From assembly GCF_002967715.1 (NCBI RefSeq), contig NZ_PUIA01000037.1, forward strand, positions 310,001 through 374,000: a stretch of 64,000 nt of DNA, given 5' to 3'. Under the pieces are notes generated by a model, which worked only from the letters and a program-made list of their open reading frames with translations, searched no databases and was not told where the DNA came from. A program made the position numbers and the translations under genes. This document shows positions 33,075-42,601 of the stretch, in pieces. The stretch comes from Blastopirellula marina (GTDB lineage Bacteria > Planctomycetota > Planctomycetia > Pirellulales > Pirellulaceae). Position 1 is the stretch's first letter, and every line of letters begins with the position of its first letter.

Positions 33075-35141
33075 GTGACGAACAATCCGAAGAATCTTGT
33101 CTATGGATGGGTGCTCCCACTGGCTGTCTTGTGGAGCGCCTTTCTGCTCTTTCAGGTGCAGCCGCTGATCAGCAAGACGATTCTTCCTTGGTTCGGCGGA
33201 AGTCCTACGGTGTGGACAACCTGTATGTTGTTTTTTCAGGTCGTTCTGTTTGCCGGTTATCTGTATGCCCACTTGCTAGCTACCTATGTGCCAAAGCGGT
33301 GGCAAGGCGTCATTCACGCAGGGCTGATGATCGCAGCTCTTTTGCTCATGCCAATTTCACCCAGCGATGACTGGAAGCCGACGGCCGATGTTTGGCCCCC
33401 TGGGTATATCCTGTTGCTGCTGGCCACCCATCTTGGACTGCCGTACTTCCTGCTGGCGGCTAACGGACCGCTGCTTCAGCATTGGTTTAGCCAGTTGGCC
33501 CCCGGCAAAACCCCCTACCGACTTTATGCCCTGTCGAATATCGGCTCGCTGGCAGCGTTGCTGACCTATCCCTTTCTGGTGGAACCCAATTGGACGCTGC
33601 CGACCCAATCGGGAGCATGGAGTTGGGGGTACGCTGGGTTTGCATTGCTACTTATCCCGATCGCCGTTGCTATTGTTCGCAATCAAGGTGACCCTCAAAA
33701 CGTTGCTGAACCAAACGACGAATGCTCAGACGAGCCGGTGCCCGGCTGGAAAACGCTTGCCGCCTGGTTGGCGCTGCCGGCGTTTGCCTGTGTGATGCTT
33801 TTGGCCACAACCAACCATGTCTGCCAGGACATGGCCGTGGTGCCGTTCTTGTGGGTCGTGCCGTTGAGTCTCTACCTACTGACGTTCATCTTTTGCTTCG
33901 ATGGCGAAGGTTGGTATCGACGAAGCTGGCTGGGCTGGATGGCGATTGGCAGCATTGTGCTGATCAGTGCGTTGCAGCTGTTGGGTGGTATGCTCGACAT
34001 TGGCTGGATGGCCGTGTCTTATTTCGGAGCGATGTTCTTTGTCTGTATGATCTGCCACGGAGAACTGGTTCGTTTGAAGCCGTCGACGCGGCATTTGACG
34101 CTTTACTACCTGATGATTTCTGGTGGCGGCGCTCTGGGTGGGATGTTCGTATCCCTGGTGTGCCCTCTCATCTTCTCGCAGTATTACGAAATGCCACTCA
34201 GTTTGATGGTGGCCTTTGGATTGGCAATGTTTGTTACCGTTAGTTCGCTCGAGAAACGTTTTGGGGCGATTCCCCTCTGGTCGATGGGACTAATGTTCTG
34301 CGGCATGCTGGTGATGCTGTCCGGACAGTTGCGTTCGTTCCAGTCTCACTATCTTGAGTCGCAGCGGAACTTTTATGGTGTGCTCAGTATTGGCGAGGTT
34401 CCGACCAACGACGGTCAACCGATTCTGGCGATGTACCATGGGCGTATCATGCACGGCTTTCAATACCAGGCCGATGCCAAGCAAAGCGAACCAACCTCCT
34501 ACTATGCCCGAAACACAGGCGTCGGTTTGACGATGGCTCGATTGCCCAAGCAGAACGAAAGACGCGTGGGCGTGGTTGGTCTTGGGGCCGGAACGTTGGC
34601 TACCTACGGTAATCAAGGAGATTACTATCGCTTCTACGAGATCAATGACGACGTTATCGAAATGGCGAAGCAGCATTTCACCTTTCTGAAAGACTGCAAA
34701 GCCCAGCATGACCTGGTGCTGGGTGATGCCCGGTTGGCTTTGGAACGCGAGCCAGATCAACAGTTCGACTTGTTGGTGCTCGATGCATTCAGCGGCGATG
34801 CGATTCCAACTCACTTGCTGACGCGGGAAGCATTTCGGATCTACCAGCGGCACTTGGCTGAAGGAGGTGTCCTCGCAATTCACGTGAGCAACAAGCATCT
34901 CGACCTACGGCCGGTTGTGTTGGGGACGTGTGAAGAGTTCGACTTGGAAACGCTTTACATCACCACCGCGCCGGATGCCGCCACGCAGCAGACAGGTTCT
35001 CAGTGGATCATTGCGTCGAAGAATCACCAGTTCCTCTCGGATGACACGATGCAGTCCGCCGCGACGCAGTTGGGGCCGCACATGGTCTATGCTAAGCCCT
35101 GGACAGATAACTTCAGTAACCTACTTGAAGTGTTGAAGTAG
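33075..35141 (+). CDS. Fused membrane transporter-like/spermidine synthase-like protein
   Basis: The 688-residue protein has an N-terminal membrane half of about ten hydrophobic segments (starting VLWSAFLLFQVQPLISKTILPWFGG-style) and a C-terminal spermidine-synthase-like Rossmann domain with VGVVGLGAGTLA, EINDDVIEMAKQHF and DLLVLDAFSGDAIP. Such fused proteins are common in planctomycetes and proteobacteria, but their activity is not established. Polyamine transfer in a membrane setting is one guess. No speD or speA gene is near. Translation starts at GTG. Its stop directly abuts that of the convergent phosphatase gene. Confidence 0.85.
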   Translation: MTNNPKNLVYGWVLPLAVLWSAFLLFQVQPLISKTILPWFGGSPTVWTTCMLFFQVVLFAGYLYAHLLATYVPKRWQGVIHAGLMIAALLLMPISPSDDWKPTADVWPPGYILLLLATHLGLPYFLLAANGPLLQHWFSQLAPGKTPYRLYALSNIGSLAALLTYPFLVEPNWTLPTQSGAWSWGYAGFALLLIPIAVAIVRNQGDPQNVAEPNDECSDEPVPGWKTLAAWLALPAFACVMLLATTNHVCQDMAVVPFLWVVPLSLYLLTFIFCFDGEGWYRRSWLGWMAIGSIVLISALQLLGGMLDIGWMAVSYFGAMFFVCMICHGELVRLKPSTRHLTLYYLMISGGGALGGMFVSLVCPLIFSQYYEMPLSLMVAFGLAMFVTVSSLEKRFGAIPLWSMGLMFCGMLVMLSGQLRSFQSHYLESQRNFYGVLSIGEVPTNDGQPILAMYHGRIMHGFQYQADAKQSEPTSYYARNTGVGLTMARLPKQNERRVGVVGLGAGTLATYGNQGDYYRFYEINDDVIEMAKQHFTFLKDCKAQHDLVLGDARLALEREPDQQFDLLVLDAFSGDAIPTHLLTREAFRIYQRHLAEGGVLAIHVSNKHLDLRPVVLGTCEEFDLETLYITTAPDAATQQTGSQWIIASKNHQFLSDDTMQSAATQLGPHMVYAKPWTDNFSNLLEVLK

Positions 35142-36215
35142 CTACGCGATTTTGATGATGACCGCCGTCAGGTCATCATGGGCCTTGGGTGCTGCGGCAA
35201 AGTTGCGTACCTCGATATCCAGCCGCTTTACCATTTGGGTTGCGGTCAGCTCGCGGTGCATTGAAAGCAGATCGGCGATACGGTGGGTTCCAAATTGCGA
35301 ACCATCTTTCCCTTCGGTTTCGTGAATTCCATCGGTGCAAAGCACCAAGATCTGCCCCGATCTCAGGGGGATACAGTCAGGGCACGGATAATCGAAGTTA
35401 TTGATGATTCCCAGTGGTGGCCCACTTCGCTCGAGCTCTTCAAAGGTGCCGTCGTCGTGAATGAGCAGACCGTTCTGGCCTGCCCCGAGGTACTCGATTT
35501 GTCGCTCCTTCAAGTCGAGTCTTACAACCAGTGCCGTCATGAAATCGCCATCTTCCACGTCTTCGGCAATTGCGTTGTTCCAGGTATTGAGGATGGGTTG
35601 GCACTGCTTGCGTGTCTTAGCGATCCCGCGGAAATAGGAACGCGAAGTCGTCATCAGCAAGGCGGGGCCAATACCGTGGCCGCAAACATCGGCCACCGTG
35701 ACGATCAGTGTATTGTCGTCAGGTTCAACGAAATCAAAGTAATCTCCACTGGTCCATTCTGCCGGTCGAGATAGGAACGCGATATCGAGCCCACGGACGG
35801 CAGGAGCCGACTTGGGAAGCAAATTCGACTGAACACGCTGCGCGAGCATCATCTCTTCCCGGCTATGCTGTACTTCACGATTCAACAGGGCGTTTTCGCT
35901 CGCCAATAACGCCCTGGCCGCTTCGTTTTCCTTGAAGAGTGGTTCAATCGTGCTGATGCCCGCAAAGAAAAGAATCGCGGTCAGCAGCGTGGCCAGCGTT
36001 TGAACCCACAGTGTCGGCTCCCACGTGATGTTGCCAGGCGGGTGCTGAATCGTATCGACGATGCCGGCACCAATCCAAAGGGCCATCAAAATGCCGGCAC
36101 CAGAGATGAAGAGCCATGCGTACCGACGACGGTAGATGGTGTTCAGACGCAGCGCCATCAGGACTGCGACCAATTGAAACAGGGCGGCGAGCCCCAAAAC
36201 TAAGGTGAATGCCAT
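35142..36215 (-). CDS. SpoIIE/PP2C-type serine phosphatase, membrane-bound
   Basis: A 357-residue protein with three N-terminal membrane helices (LVLGLAALFQLVAVLMAL, YAWLFISGAGILMALWIG and TLATLLTAILFFAGIS), a coiled-coil segment with HSREEMMLAQRVQSNLLPK and a PP2C domain. Metal-binding residues are seen in SGDYFDFV, VADVCGHGIG, LVLCTDGIHE and HDDLTAVI. Related phosphatases control anti-sigma antagonist systems. The histidine kinase gene lies 99 nt upstream in the same direction, so the two may share a message and a signal path. Confidence 0.9.
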   Translation of the reverse strand: MAFTLVLGLAALFQLVAVLMALRLNTIYRRRYAWLFISGAGILMALWIGAGIVDTIQHPPGNITWEPTLWVQTLATLLTAILFFAGISTIEPLFKENEAARALLASENALLNREVQHSREEMMLAQRVQSNLLPKSAPAVRGLDIAFLSRPAEWTSGDYFDFVEPDDNTLIVTVADVCGHGIGPALLMTTSRSYFRGIAKTRKQCQPILNTWNNAIAEDVEDGDFMTALVVRLDLKERQIEYLGAGQNGLLIHDDGTFEELERSGPPLGIINNFDYPCPDCIPLRSGQILVLCTDGIHETEGKDGSQFGTHRIADLLSMHRELTATQMVKRLDIEVRNFAAAPKAHDDLTAVIIKIA

Positions 36216-36314
36216 GTTGCTGCCGTACTTATCTACTCTGGCAACTTGTGTTTAGGCCAGTTAATAGCGATTGTTGAGCATTGCGCGGCATGCGGCAATC
36301 AGCTTCACGATTTC

Positions 36315-37061
36315 TTAATCAATGAAAACATTGTTCGGAATGCTGAGCTCGACCTTGGTACCACGTTCGGGGGCACTTTCGATCGACAGCTTACCCTCCA
36401 GGAGATCGGCCTTTTGTTTCAGGCCAATCAGACCATGACTGGTCAGTTCGACCGAATCGACATCGAAGCCGATACCGTCATCTTTCACGCTGGCGACAAG
36501 ATTGTGCTCTTGTTGAAGGAGCGAAACGTCAATCTTGGTGGCCTCGCTGTGTTTTCTCGCGTTGGTGATCGACTCTTGAAAGAAGCGAAAGAGGTTCGAT
36601 CGCTGCCAAGGAGCCAGTCGCGGCAGATTCTTGTCGACATGCACATCGATCTGAGCGCTGGAAAGGGAAGGAAGTACGATGAAGTCTTGCAAGGCGGCTT
36701 CGATTCCATCCTCATCGAGGCGCTTAGGGTTTAGGCCTTGGATCAGACGCCGTGACTCGGCGAGTGCTTCTTCAAGTATGGCTCGACAACGTTCGAGGGA
36801 AGTCGAATCGTGTTGATCTTTCTGGTACGACTCAAGAAAGAGCAGCGCGGCCGTAATCTGCTGAGTGAGGCCGTCGTGAATCTCGAAACCAATCGATTGC
36901 CGCCACCGTTCCAAATGGTCGATATACCGCCATAAACTCGCCTGGGCTTCGGGGCTCAATGGTGGTAGTTTGGACACGTCACCAAGATGCGAGCCCGCGG
37001 AGCGAGCCCCGGCGGTATCATCTGAAGATTGTGATGGGTTGGAAAGGGATTGGGAACTCAT
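36315..37061 (-). CDS. NarL-type sensor histidine kinase, soluble
   Basis: A 248-residue kinase with a HisKA_3 dimerisation domain; the phosphoaccepting His is in GFEIHDGLTQQITAALLFLE. The ATPase part has RFFQESITNARKHS (N box), VKDDGIGFD (G1) and HGLIGLKQKA (G2). The start was set to 37061 from GGAAG/GCGAG upstream; longer forms would overlap the divergent HEAT gene. No membrane or PAS domain is present, so the input is cytoplasmic or through a partner. No response regulator lies in the window. Confidence 0.88.
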   Translation of the reverse strand: MSSQSLSNPSQSSDDTAGARSAGSHLGDVSKLPPLSPEAQASLWRYIDHLERWRQSIGFEIHDGLTQQITAALLFLESYQKDQHDSTSLERCRAILEEALAESRRLIQGLNPKRLDEDGIEAALQDFIVLPSLSSAQIDVHVDKNLPRLAPWQRSNLFRFFQESITNARKHSEATKIDVSLLQQEHNLVASVKDDGIGFDVDSVELTSHGLIGLKQKADLLEGKLSIESAPERGTKVELSIPNNVFID

Positions 37062-37251
37062 AGCTCGCTTCCGTGATCCGCGGAAATGGTTCGATAAAGT
37101 GCGTCTCCGTAAGGTACGAAAACCGAGTGCCCCTTCCGTTTGGCATTGTACCCCGCGTGGGTGGTTGAGGTAGCGTTTTTTTGTCCAATTGGATGTAAAT
37201 ATTGCGATTCGGGCACGAAATCCTCTCCGGTGAACTCTAGGAAAGAAATTT

Positions 37252-37737
37252 ATGGAAACCTCGCTTGCCGTCCAGTCCCTGGGTGGGACGAACTTGGAAG
37301 AACGTCGTAAAGCCGCGGAAGCTTGTGCCAAGGATCCGAACATAGCCCTGGCCGCGATCGTCCCGCTTTGTCGCTGCTGTAGTGATAGTGACGAGCAAGT
37401 CAGCCAATGGAGCGAAGCCGCGTTGGAAGAACTGGGCCCGCCGTCGGTCGACGAACTGGACTCGTTAGTCGAGCTGACCACTTCTGCAGAAACGACCGCC
37501 TATTGGGCCGTGACGCTTATCGGCAGACTCGAAGCGAAAGGGGCTCCGGCAGCCAAGCAACTGGCGAGTTTGATTGAGAAAGAGGGAACTCCTGTCGAAG
37601 TCTGCAATCGCGCCATTTGGGCGATTGGCCAGATCGGAGTGGCCGATGCGGCGATCAAGGCAACCCTGGAGAAGGCCGCGCAAAGCGAAAATCCTCGAAC
37701 TGCTCGTTTGGCCGAGAAGGCATTGGGCAAACGGTAG
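37252..37737 (+). CDS. HEAT-repeat protein, 161 aa
   Basis: The sequence is built of helical repeats of about 30 residues: ERRKAAEACAKDPNIALAAIVPL, QVSQWSEAALEELGPPSV, TTAYWAVTLIGRLEAKGAPAAKQL, VCNRAIWAIGQIGVADAA, and RTARLAEKALGKR. This is the pattern of PBS-lyase/HEAT repeats, which make protein-protein contact surfaces. AGGAAAG precedes the ATG. It is divergent from the histidine kinase gene and could be connected to it, though nothing shows this. Confidence 0.8.
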   Translation: METSLAVQSLGGTNLEERRKAAEACAKDPNIALAAIVPLCRCCSDSDEQVSQWSEAALEELGPPSVDELDSLVELTTSAETTAYWAVTLIGRLEAKGAPAAKQLASLIEKEGTPVEVCNRAIWAIGQIGVADAAIKATLEKAAQSENPRTARLAEKALGKR

Positions 37738-37933
37738 TCCCCTGGGCACTGCTATCACTGCGAGCAGCCACTAATTTCTGGGGTCTACCTTCTTTTCTGC
37801 TTTCTTGTCAGCGACTGACCTGGAAGTGGGGCATCTGTTTCGGTAAGGTTGCCCCGCTTGCACTTAGGCACATTGCTATGGATGGCATGGTGCCTGCTGG
37901 CAGTCGAAACCGCACATGGCAAGGAGGCTTCGC

Positions 37934-38878
37934 GTGCGCGCTCTCATTCTTTCTTCGCTTGCGTTTATTGTTGGTCTGGTTGCGGCTACCGGCTGTAATG
38001 TCGAGCAGGTTCTCGAGCAATTGCCCAGCGGCACGCAGGCAACGACGACGTCGAATCCGCAGCCAGGAGAATCGATTCGCCTTGCCAGCTTCAACATCCA
38101 GGTTTTCGGGCAATCGAAGATCGAGAAGCCGGAAGTTATGAAGGTGCTAACCCAAGTGGTCAAATCCTTCGACATCGTGGCGGTGCAAGAGCTTCGCAGT
38201 AAAGAACAAGATGTCATCCCGCGTTGGCTGGAGATGATCAACGCCGATGGTTCTCGTTGGGCTTCCCTCGTGGGACCGCGGTTGGGACGTACTGCCAGCA
38301 CCGAGCAATACGTATTCCTGTATAACACAGCGAAAATCGAGTTCGTCGATAAGAGCGACTTCACGATCAACGACCCGCATGATTTGCTTCACCGCGAGCC
38401 ATATGTCGCCTCGTTTCGTACCCGCGTGGGTCCTGGCGTTCAGCCGTTCAGCTTTACGCTGATCAATATCCATACCGACCCAGACGAGGTCGACGAAGAG
38501 TTGGATGCGTTGGCCGAGGTTTATGAAGTTGTCCGCGATGCCAATCCCAACGAAGACGACGTAATCCTGCTAGGCGACTTGAATACGGACTACGCGCACT
38601 TCGGGATGCTGGGCCAAGTCCCTGGTATTTTCGCTACAGTCCAGGGGACGCCTACCAACACACGTAAGAATAAGAGCTACGATAACATCGTCTTTGACCA
38701 GCGGCGTACGACCGAGTTCGCCGGTCAGGCAGGTGTCTTGGATCTGATGGCCGCTTTTAAAATGACCGAAGAACAAGCCTTGGATGTTTCCGACCACCTA
38801 CCGGTCTGGGCGACATTCTCGACGACGGAAAGTGGAGGGGGCACGCTCGCTTCCGCTCCGGGGGCGACCACTCGGTAG
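37934..38878 (+). CDS. Lipoprotein of the endonuclease/exonuclease/phosphatase family
   Basis: A 314-residue protein with a lipoprotein signal: MRALILSSLAFIVGLVAATGC, Cys21 being the acylated residue. The EEP (DNase I-like) fold follows with RLASFNIQVFG, VAVQELRS (catalytic Glu), LINIHTDP, LLGDLNTD and the catalytic His in SDHLPVWA. It acts outside the cytoplasm on nucleic acid or phosphoesters. The start GTG at 37934 is preferred to ATG at 37916 because a perfect AAGGAGG Shine-Dalgarno lies between them, 6 nt before the GTG. Confidence 0.88.
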   Translation: MRALILSSLAFIVGLVAATGCNVEQVLEQLPSGTQATTTSNPQPGESIRLASFNIQVFGQSKIEKPEVMKVLTQVVKSFDIVAVQELRSKEQDVIPRWLEMINADGSRWASLVGPRLGRTASTEQYVFLYNTAKIEFVDKSDFTINDPHDLLHREPYVASFRTRVGPGVQPFSFTLINIHTDPDEVDEELDALAEVYEVVRDANPNEDDVILLGDLNTDYAHFGMLGQVPGIFATVQGTPTNTRKNKSYDNIVFDQRRTTEFAGQAGVLDLMAAFKMTEEQALDVSDHLPVWATFSTTESGGGTLASAPGATTR

Positions 38879-38897
38879 GAGCCTCCTTGTTTGGCTG

Positions 38898-39383
38898 CTA
38901 CGGTTCGTACTCGTGCATCGCGTGGAACTCCTTGGGAGGCTCGTAGTGGCGTAGGTCTTTGGCCAGGTAAGCATTCTGGCTCTTGAGATCGCCGCGGATG
39001 AGATAATACTGCGGTTCCTGGTAGTAGTCGCTCCAGCGAACCGCGTAGATGGTGCCAGTCGAGATTTTCTCGATGTCGAACTGATGGGTTAATTCGACGA
39101 TCTCGCCCATCTTGTATTTGGGTTCCGGGACTTCTTCCATCATCACCGGGTGTATCTTCATTTGGATATCGCCGTAGCTGATCAGGTAAAAGTCATCTTC
39201 CGTAGTTTCACGACGAAAGATGACATCACTCGGAATCAGCCCTTCTGCTTTGTGGCGATCCTGGGGAAAGATCCAACCGTCGCCATCTTCTGGCCAGCGG
39301 GGAAACATTACCCAAGTGACTGGCGGCTTCACAGGAAACGCTTCGCTGTGCTGGATGGGAATGGAGTCGTCCGTGGGTGTCAT
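38898..39383 (-). CDS. Hypothetical protein, 161 aa
   Basis: A soluble protein rich in Pro, Glu and Tyr, with short blocks WVMFPRWPEDGDGWIFPQDR, IPSDVIFRRETTEDDFYLISYG and TIYAVRWSDYYQEPQYYLIRG. The pattern is strand-rich and conserved-looking. I do not recognise the family. No Shine-Dalgarno sequence is clear. It is convergent to the lipoprotein gene. Confidence 0.7.
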   Translation of the reverse strand: MTPTDDSIPIQHSEAFPVKPPVTWVMFPRWPEDGDGWIFPQDRHKAEGLIPSDVIFRRETTEDDFYLISYGDIQMKIHPVMMEEVPEPKYKMGEIVELTHQFDIEKISTGTIYAVRWSDYYQEPQYYLIRGDLKSQNAYLAKDLRHYEPPKEFHAMHEYEP

Positions 39384-39545
39384 GCCAGGTATTTCTCACA
39401 AGGTAGTCTGATAAGTCGATTTGGGGCGGACCTCTCTTTATTCTAGCGAAGAAATGGCTGGACAAGAAACAACACAAGGTGGTTGCCGCGAGGGTCTACC
39501 TCAACGACAACCACCTTGCAGGACACGTCGTGGTGTGTCTTGTGG

Positions 39546-41402
39546 TTATTCTTGGGCTTGGCTCAGGTCGTAAACCAGTTGCGGTGGCGGAACCTTGGCG
39601 GCGATTTGCTGGAATGCTGAGAGCATTTGAGCTTCCAGTTCAGCAATTGTGGAACCGCCTGGCACGCTGATATGGATGCCTCCGCATGCGTTGGCGATGG
39701 CCGTCATCACGTCGCGGTCCGCACTCGCACCCACGCTCATGGTATGAATGGTGACGCCACGTTTATGGGCTTGGACGGCCTCCCAGATGGCATACTGTTT
39801 CGAGCGATCATTGGTGGAGTAGTCGGCGTTGCCGTCTCCGTCATAGTCGGTGTAGTCGGCCCAGTTCCAGTCGTACGGCAAGCTCCAGCCGCTTTTGTAG
39901 CGGTTGGCGTTACCGTCGGTCATTAGCACGATTGTCGGACGAGCACCATGACGCGAATGGGCCTTAAGCAGTTCGTCGGCTTCATCCACGCCGAAGCCCA
40001 TGGCCGTGTAACTACCGTAGTGCCCGGCCTGCTTGTGACGTTGAATCGTATCGAGCGTAGAATAGTCGTCCGAGATAAGGTTGCCGTTCAGGCTGGCATA
40101 GGCATTGCCGTCGTTGAGCGTATGTTCGACGCGGGAAGATTCGTCGTAGGAAACAATGCCCACTTCATCACCGAAGTCGAGATCTGTCAGGAAGTCGAGG
40201 AACAGCGAGAAACCGTTCTTCACCGCATGGAACGGGTAGTGTGGTGTCTTCCAGAGGTCTTCGGTTTCGTAATTGTGATAGCGATTCGTCAGAACGTAGT
40301 CGACGAAGTTCAGTTTGCCGTACTTCTGCCGATTGCCGCTATTGCTGGAAACATTGTCTCGGCAGTAGTTGATGAACTCGTCCCAACTGCCGCGCTGATA
40401 AGGATAGTTGATGTTGTCCAGGCCGAATGCCTGCTTCACGGCACTATTGGTATCGCGGAACTCTTCGCCGTTGCCGGTTGCATTGCCGGCTTTCACGTAG
40501 ACTCGATCGATTTGTCGGTTGTTATTCGAGCCGGTCCCCGAGAAAGTACCGGTGGTGCTACCTGGGTAGAAGTACTGCGAGTTTCCGTTATCGAAGTACA
40601 GGCGAACTCGCGAGATGTTTTTGGTCGATTGGACGTAGACTTCGCGATCTTTGAACGTCACTTTGTTTTGTGGAGCGGCCGAACTGGTAGGAGGGGTGCC
40701 AACAATGGTCAGGTATTCCTGCTCAAACGACAGACTGCCCACGTTGGGCGACATCGCATTGAAGATGTCGACCATGTTTGCTTCGATGTTGTCTTGGCCC
40801 AGGCGACTGATCGACGAGTAGCGACTATCGTCATTCATCGAACCCGAGAAGTCGAGAACCACGACCATGTCGCGAGCTTCAACGAATGCGATGGCCTCGG
40901 CGCGGAGATCAATTGTCGGAGTGCCCACAGCCCAGCCGAATGCCAATGGCACCTTGCTGTCGCGTGCACTCATGTTCTCCTGGTCGCGGCGAGCGGTAAC
41001 CTTAACGACGTTGTAGGGGCCTTGATTCCAGGCAATTTCCCACTTGCCGTTCCCTTCGTTATACGTCCGCTTGCCGAACACCACGTCCTTGGCCGAATCG
41101 ACGTAGACCCCGTTGCGGTCAGCAACATCCGTAGCCATGGCACGCGCATGATCCAGCGAAATCGAGTTGGGATCGCCTCCCTCGCTCGCACTTTGAACGG
41201 CGGACGTGATCTCCTGTGAGGCCGCCAGTGCCGCCGCGTCGACCGCGTTCTGCAGTCGCGTTTGTTCCATCGCGATCAGCCCTGAGTCGATACCGAGCGA
41301 GAGGAATGCAAACAGCACGATCATCACGAACGCCGCAAGCACGATGAACACACCGCGTCTGTTTTGTCGCTGAGAATTCTCTGGAATGCTATTGCTGGCC
41401 AT
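39546..41402 (-). CDS. TadG-like pilus assembly protein with von Willebrand A domain
   Basis: A 618-residue protein. The N-terminus NRRGVFIVLAAFVMIVLFAFLSLGIDSG is the TadE/TadG membrane anchor, followed by MEQTRLQNAVDAAALAAS. The von Willebrand A domain has a MIDAS DxSxS at Asp184-Ser186-Ser188 (VVLDFSGSMN), then an extra strand-rich block of about 130 residues (FKDREVYVQSTKNISRVRLYFD and others) before the rest of the domain resumes with FLTDLDFGDEVGIVSYD. It is last in the order TadE, TadE, TadG. A TTG upstream at 41453 would add 17 residues and is unlikely. Confidence 0.85.
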   Translation of the reverse strand: MASNSIPENSQRQNRRGVFIVLAAFVMIVLFAFLSLGIDSGLIAMEQTRLQNAVDAAALAASQEITSAVQSASEGGDPNSISLDHARAMATDVADRNGVYVDSAKDVVFGKRTYNEGNGKWEIAWNQGPYNVVKVTARRDQENMSARDSKVPLAFGWAVGTPTIDLRAEAIAFVEARDMVVVLDFSGSMNDDSRYSSISRLGQDNIEANMVDIFNAMSPNVGSLSFEQEYLTIVGTPPTSSAAPQNKVTFKDREVYVQSTKNISRVRLYFDNGNSQYFYPGSTTGTFSGTGSNNNRQIDRVYVKAGNATGNGEEFRDTNSAVKQAFGLDNINYPYQRGSWDEFINYCRDNVSSNSGNRQKYGKLNFVDYVLTNRYHNYETEDLWKTPHYPFHAVKNGFSLFLDFLTDLDFGDEVGIVSYDESSRVEHTLNDGNAYASLNGNLISDDYSTLDTIQRHKQAGHYGSYTAMGFGVDEADELLKAHSRHGARPTIVLMTDGNANRYKSGWSLPYDWNWADYTDYDGDGNADYSTNDRSKQYAIWEAVQAHKRGVTIHTMSVGASADRDVMTAIANACGGIHISVPGGSTIAELEAQMLSAFQQIAAKVPPPQLVYDLSQAQE

Positions 41403-41494
41403 GGATCTGTTGCTTTCTGTACCGGTCGAGTTGGGGTGCTGGTTGGGCACCAACCAGGTACGAAAAGGGTGAAGCTAGGACGACAAGCTGCGGG

Positions 41495-41977
41495 CTACTG
41501 TACGATCGTCGATTTGGTATTGCGAAAGATAACGGCGGTCGATAGGTCGTAGTCCAAATTATCCGGTACCGGCATTGCCGCTACTTGAGACATCGGCAAA
41601 GCGATGCGTACCTGAAACAAGTCAAGGTCGTTGTTTGGGTCGTCTAAGTTGAAAGATTCACCCGGCTTTCCGGCCGGCTCGATGTAGATCTGAAGCTTAT
41701 CCGGATCGTAGCCAGAAGCTTCCAGGCTGTTGCGAATATCAGAGATAATCTTGTCGTTGGTTCTGGTTCCTCCCGCGACCCAATCGGCTCGATCCATCGC
41801 ACCCAGGCGAGCTCCGTCGCGCGCGACTTGTGCCAGCTGGCCATAGGTGTCAAACATGCGGCTCGCTTCCAGCATCCCTAAGATCAGCGTCAAGAACACT
41901 GGCGCGATCACGGCAAATTCCACCGTTGCCGTCGCGCGACGGTTACGCAAAGCGCGTCGTCGATGAAAAAGGTTCAT
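41495..41977 (-). CDS. TadE-like pilus assembly protein
   Basis: A 160-residue minor pseudopilin-like protein with the TadE segment RNRRATATVEFAVIAPVFLTLILGMLEASRMFDTYGQLAQVARDGARLG. The Glu in ATVEFA is the conserved residue after the basic leader. It is the middle gene of a TadE-TadE-TadG run (gaps of 117 and 92 nt). Such proteins take part in Tad/Flp pili or similar adhesive fibres; the ATPase and secretin genes are not in this window. Confidence 0.85.
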   Translation of the reverse strand: MNLFHRRRALRNRRATATVEFAVIAPVFLTLILGMLEASRMFDTYGQLAQVARDGARLGAMDRADWVAGGTRTNDKIISDIRNSLEASGYDPDKLQIYIEPAGKPGESFNLDDPNNDLDLFQVRIALPMSQVAAMPVPDNLDYDLSTAVIFRNTKSTIVQ

Positions 41978-42094
41978 GGCAATTCGTTGGGAAAAGGATT
42001 TTATAAAGCACTAGGGTGCATAAGTTGTCTTGTCATATCCTCTCTACACCAAAGTGAAGAGGGGGTCAGGGTTAGCGGCCGCTTGCGAACGTTG

Positions 42095-42601
42095 TTACTC
42101 GTGTCGCGTAAACGTTTCGCCGCTGAGCAATACATTTCCCAGCCACGGATGTGGAATCAAGGATACGTTGCCGTAAGGTATCGAGGCGCGAATCATGAAC
42201 AGCTGCCGCGGTTCGGCGTCCTCAAGTTCAATATCAGGCATTGCCTGGAAATCTTTGTTCGTGGTCGGAGCATCGCCCCCATTGTCGAATTGGCTGGCGT
42301 CTTTGATCTGGATGGTGACCATCGAAGGATCGACCGCGCCCCCCATGCGTTCACGGGCATACTGCTCGACTTCCGCGGTGGTCGCTCCAGTCGCTGAGCC
42401 CCAGCGTGCTGCGGTACGCGTCGCATTCTTCAAGACGTTATTGATCATCGTGGCATGGCCGAATTCGATAATCGCGAAGACGAACATGAAAAACACCGGC
42501 ATCACGAGTGCGGTTTCCACAATCGTCGCACCAGTTCTTTTCCCGCTTTGGTTATGGGAAAGAAAGGATGCTTGGCGCGAATTGCGACGCTTTCGCCACA
42601 T
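42095..42601 (-). CDS. TadE-like pilus assembly protein
   Basis: A 168-residue protein with a basic leader (MWRKRRNSR and further KRTGATIVETALVMPVFFMFVFAIIEFGHATMINNVLKNATRTAARWG), the same TadE pattern as its neighbour. The remaining part holds VTIQIKDASQFDNGG and SIPYGNVSLIPHPW. First gene of the TadE-TadE-TadG unit on the minus strand. No Shine-Dalgarno sequence is obvious. Confidence 0.83.
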   Translation of the reverse strand: MWRKRRNSRQASFLSHNQSGKRTGATIVETALVMPVFFMFVFAIIEFGHATMINNVLKNATRTAARWGSATGATTAEVEQYARERMGGAVDPSMVTIQIKDASQFDNGGDAPTTNKDFQAMPDIELEDAEPRQLFMIRASIPYGNVSLIPHPWLGNVLLSGETFTRHE

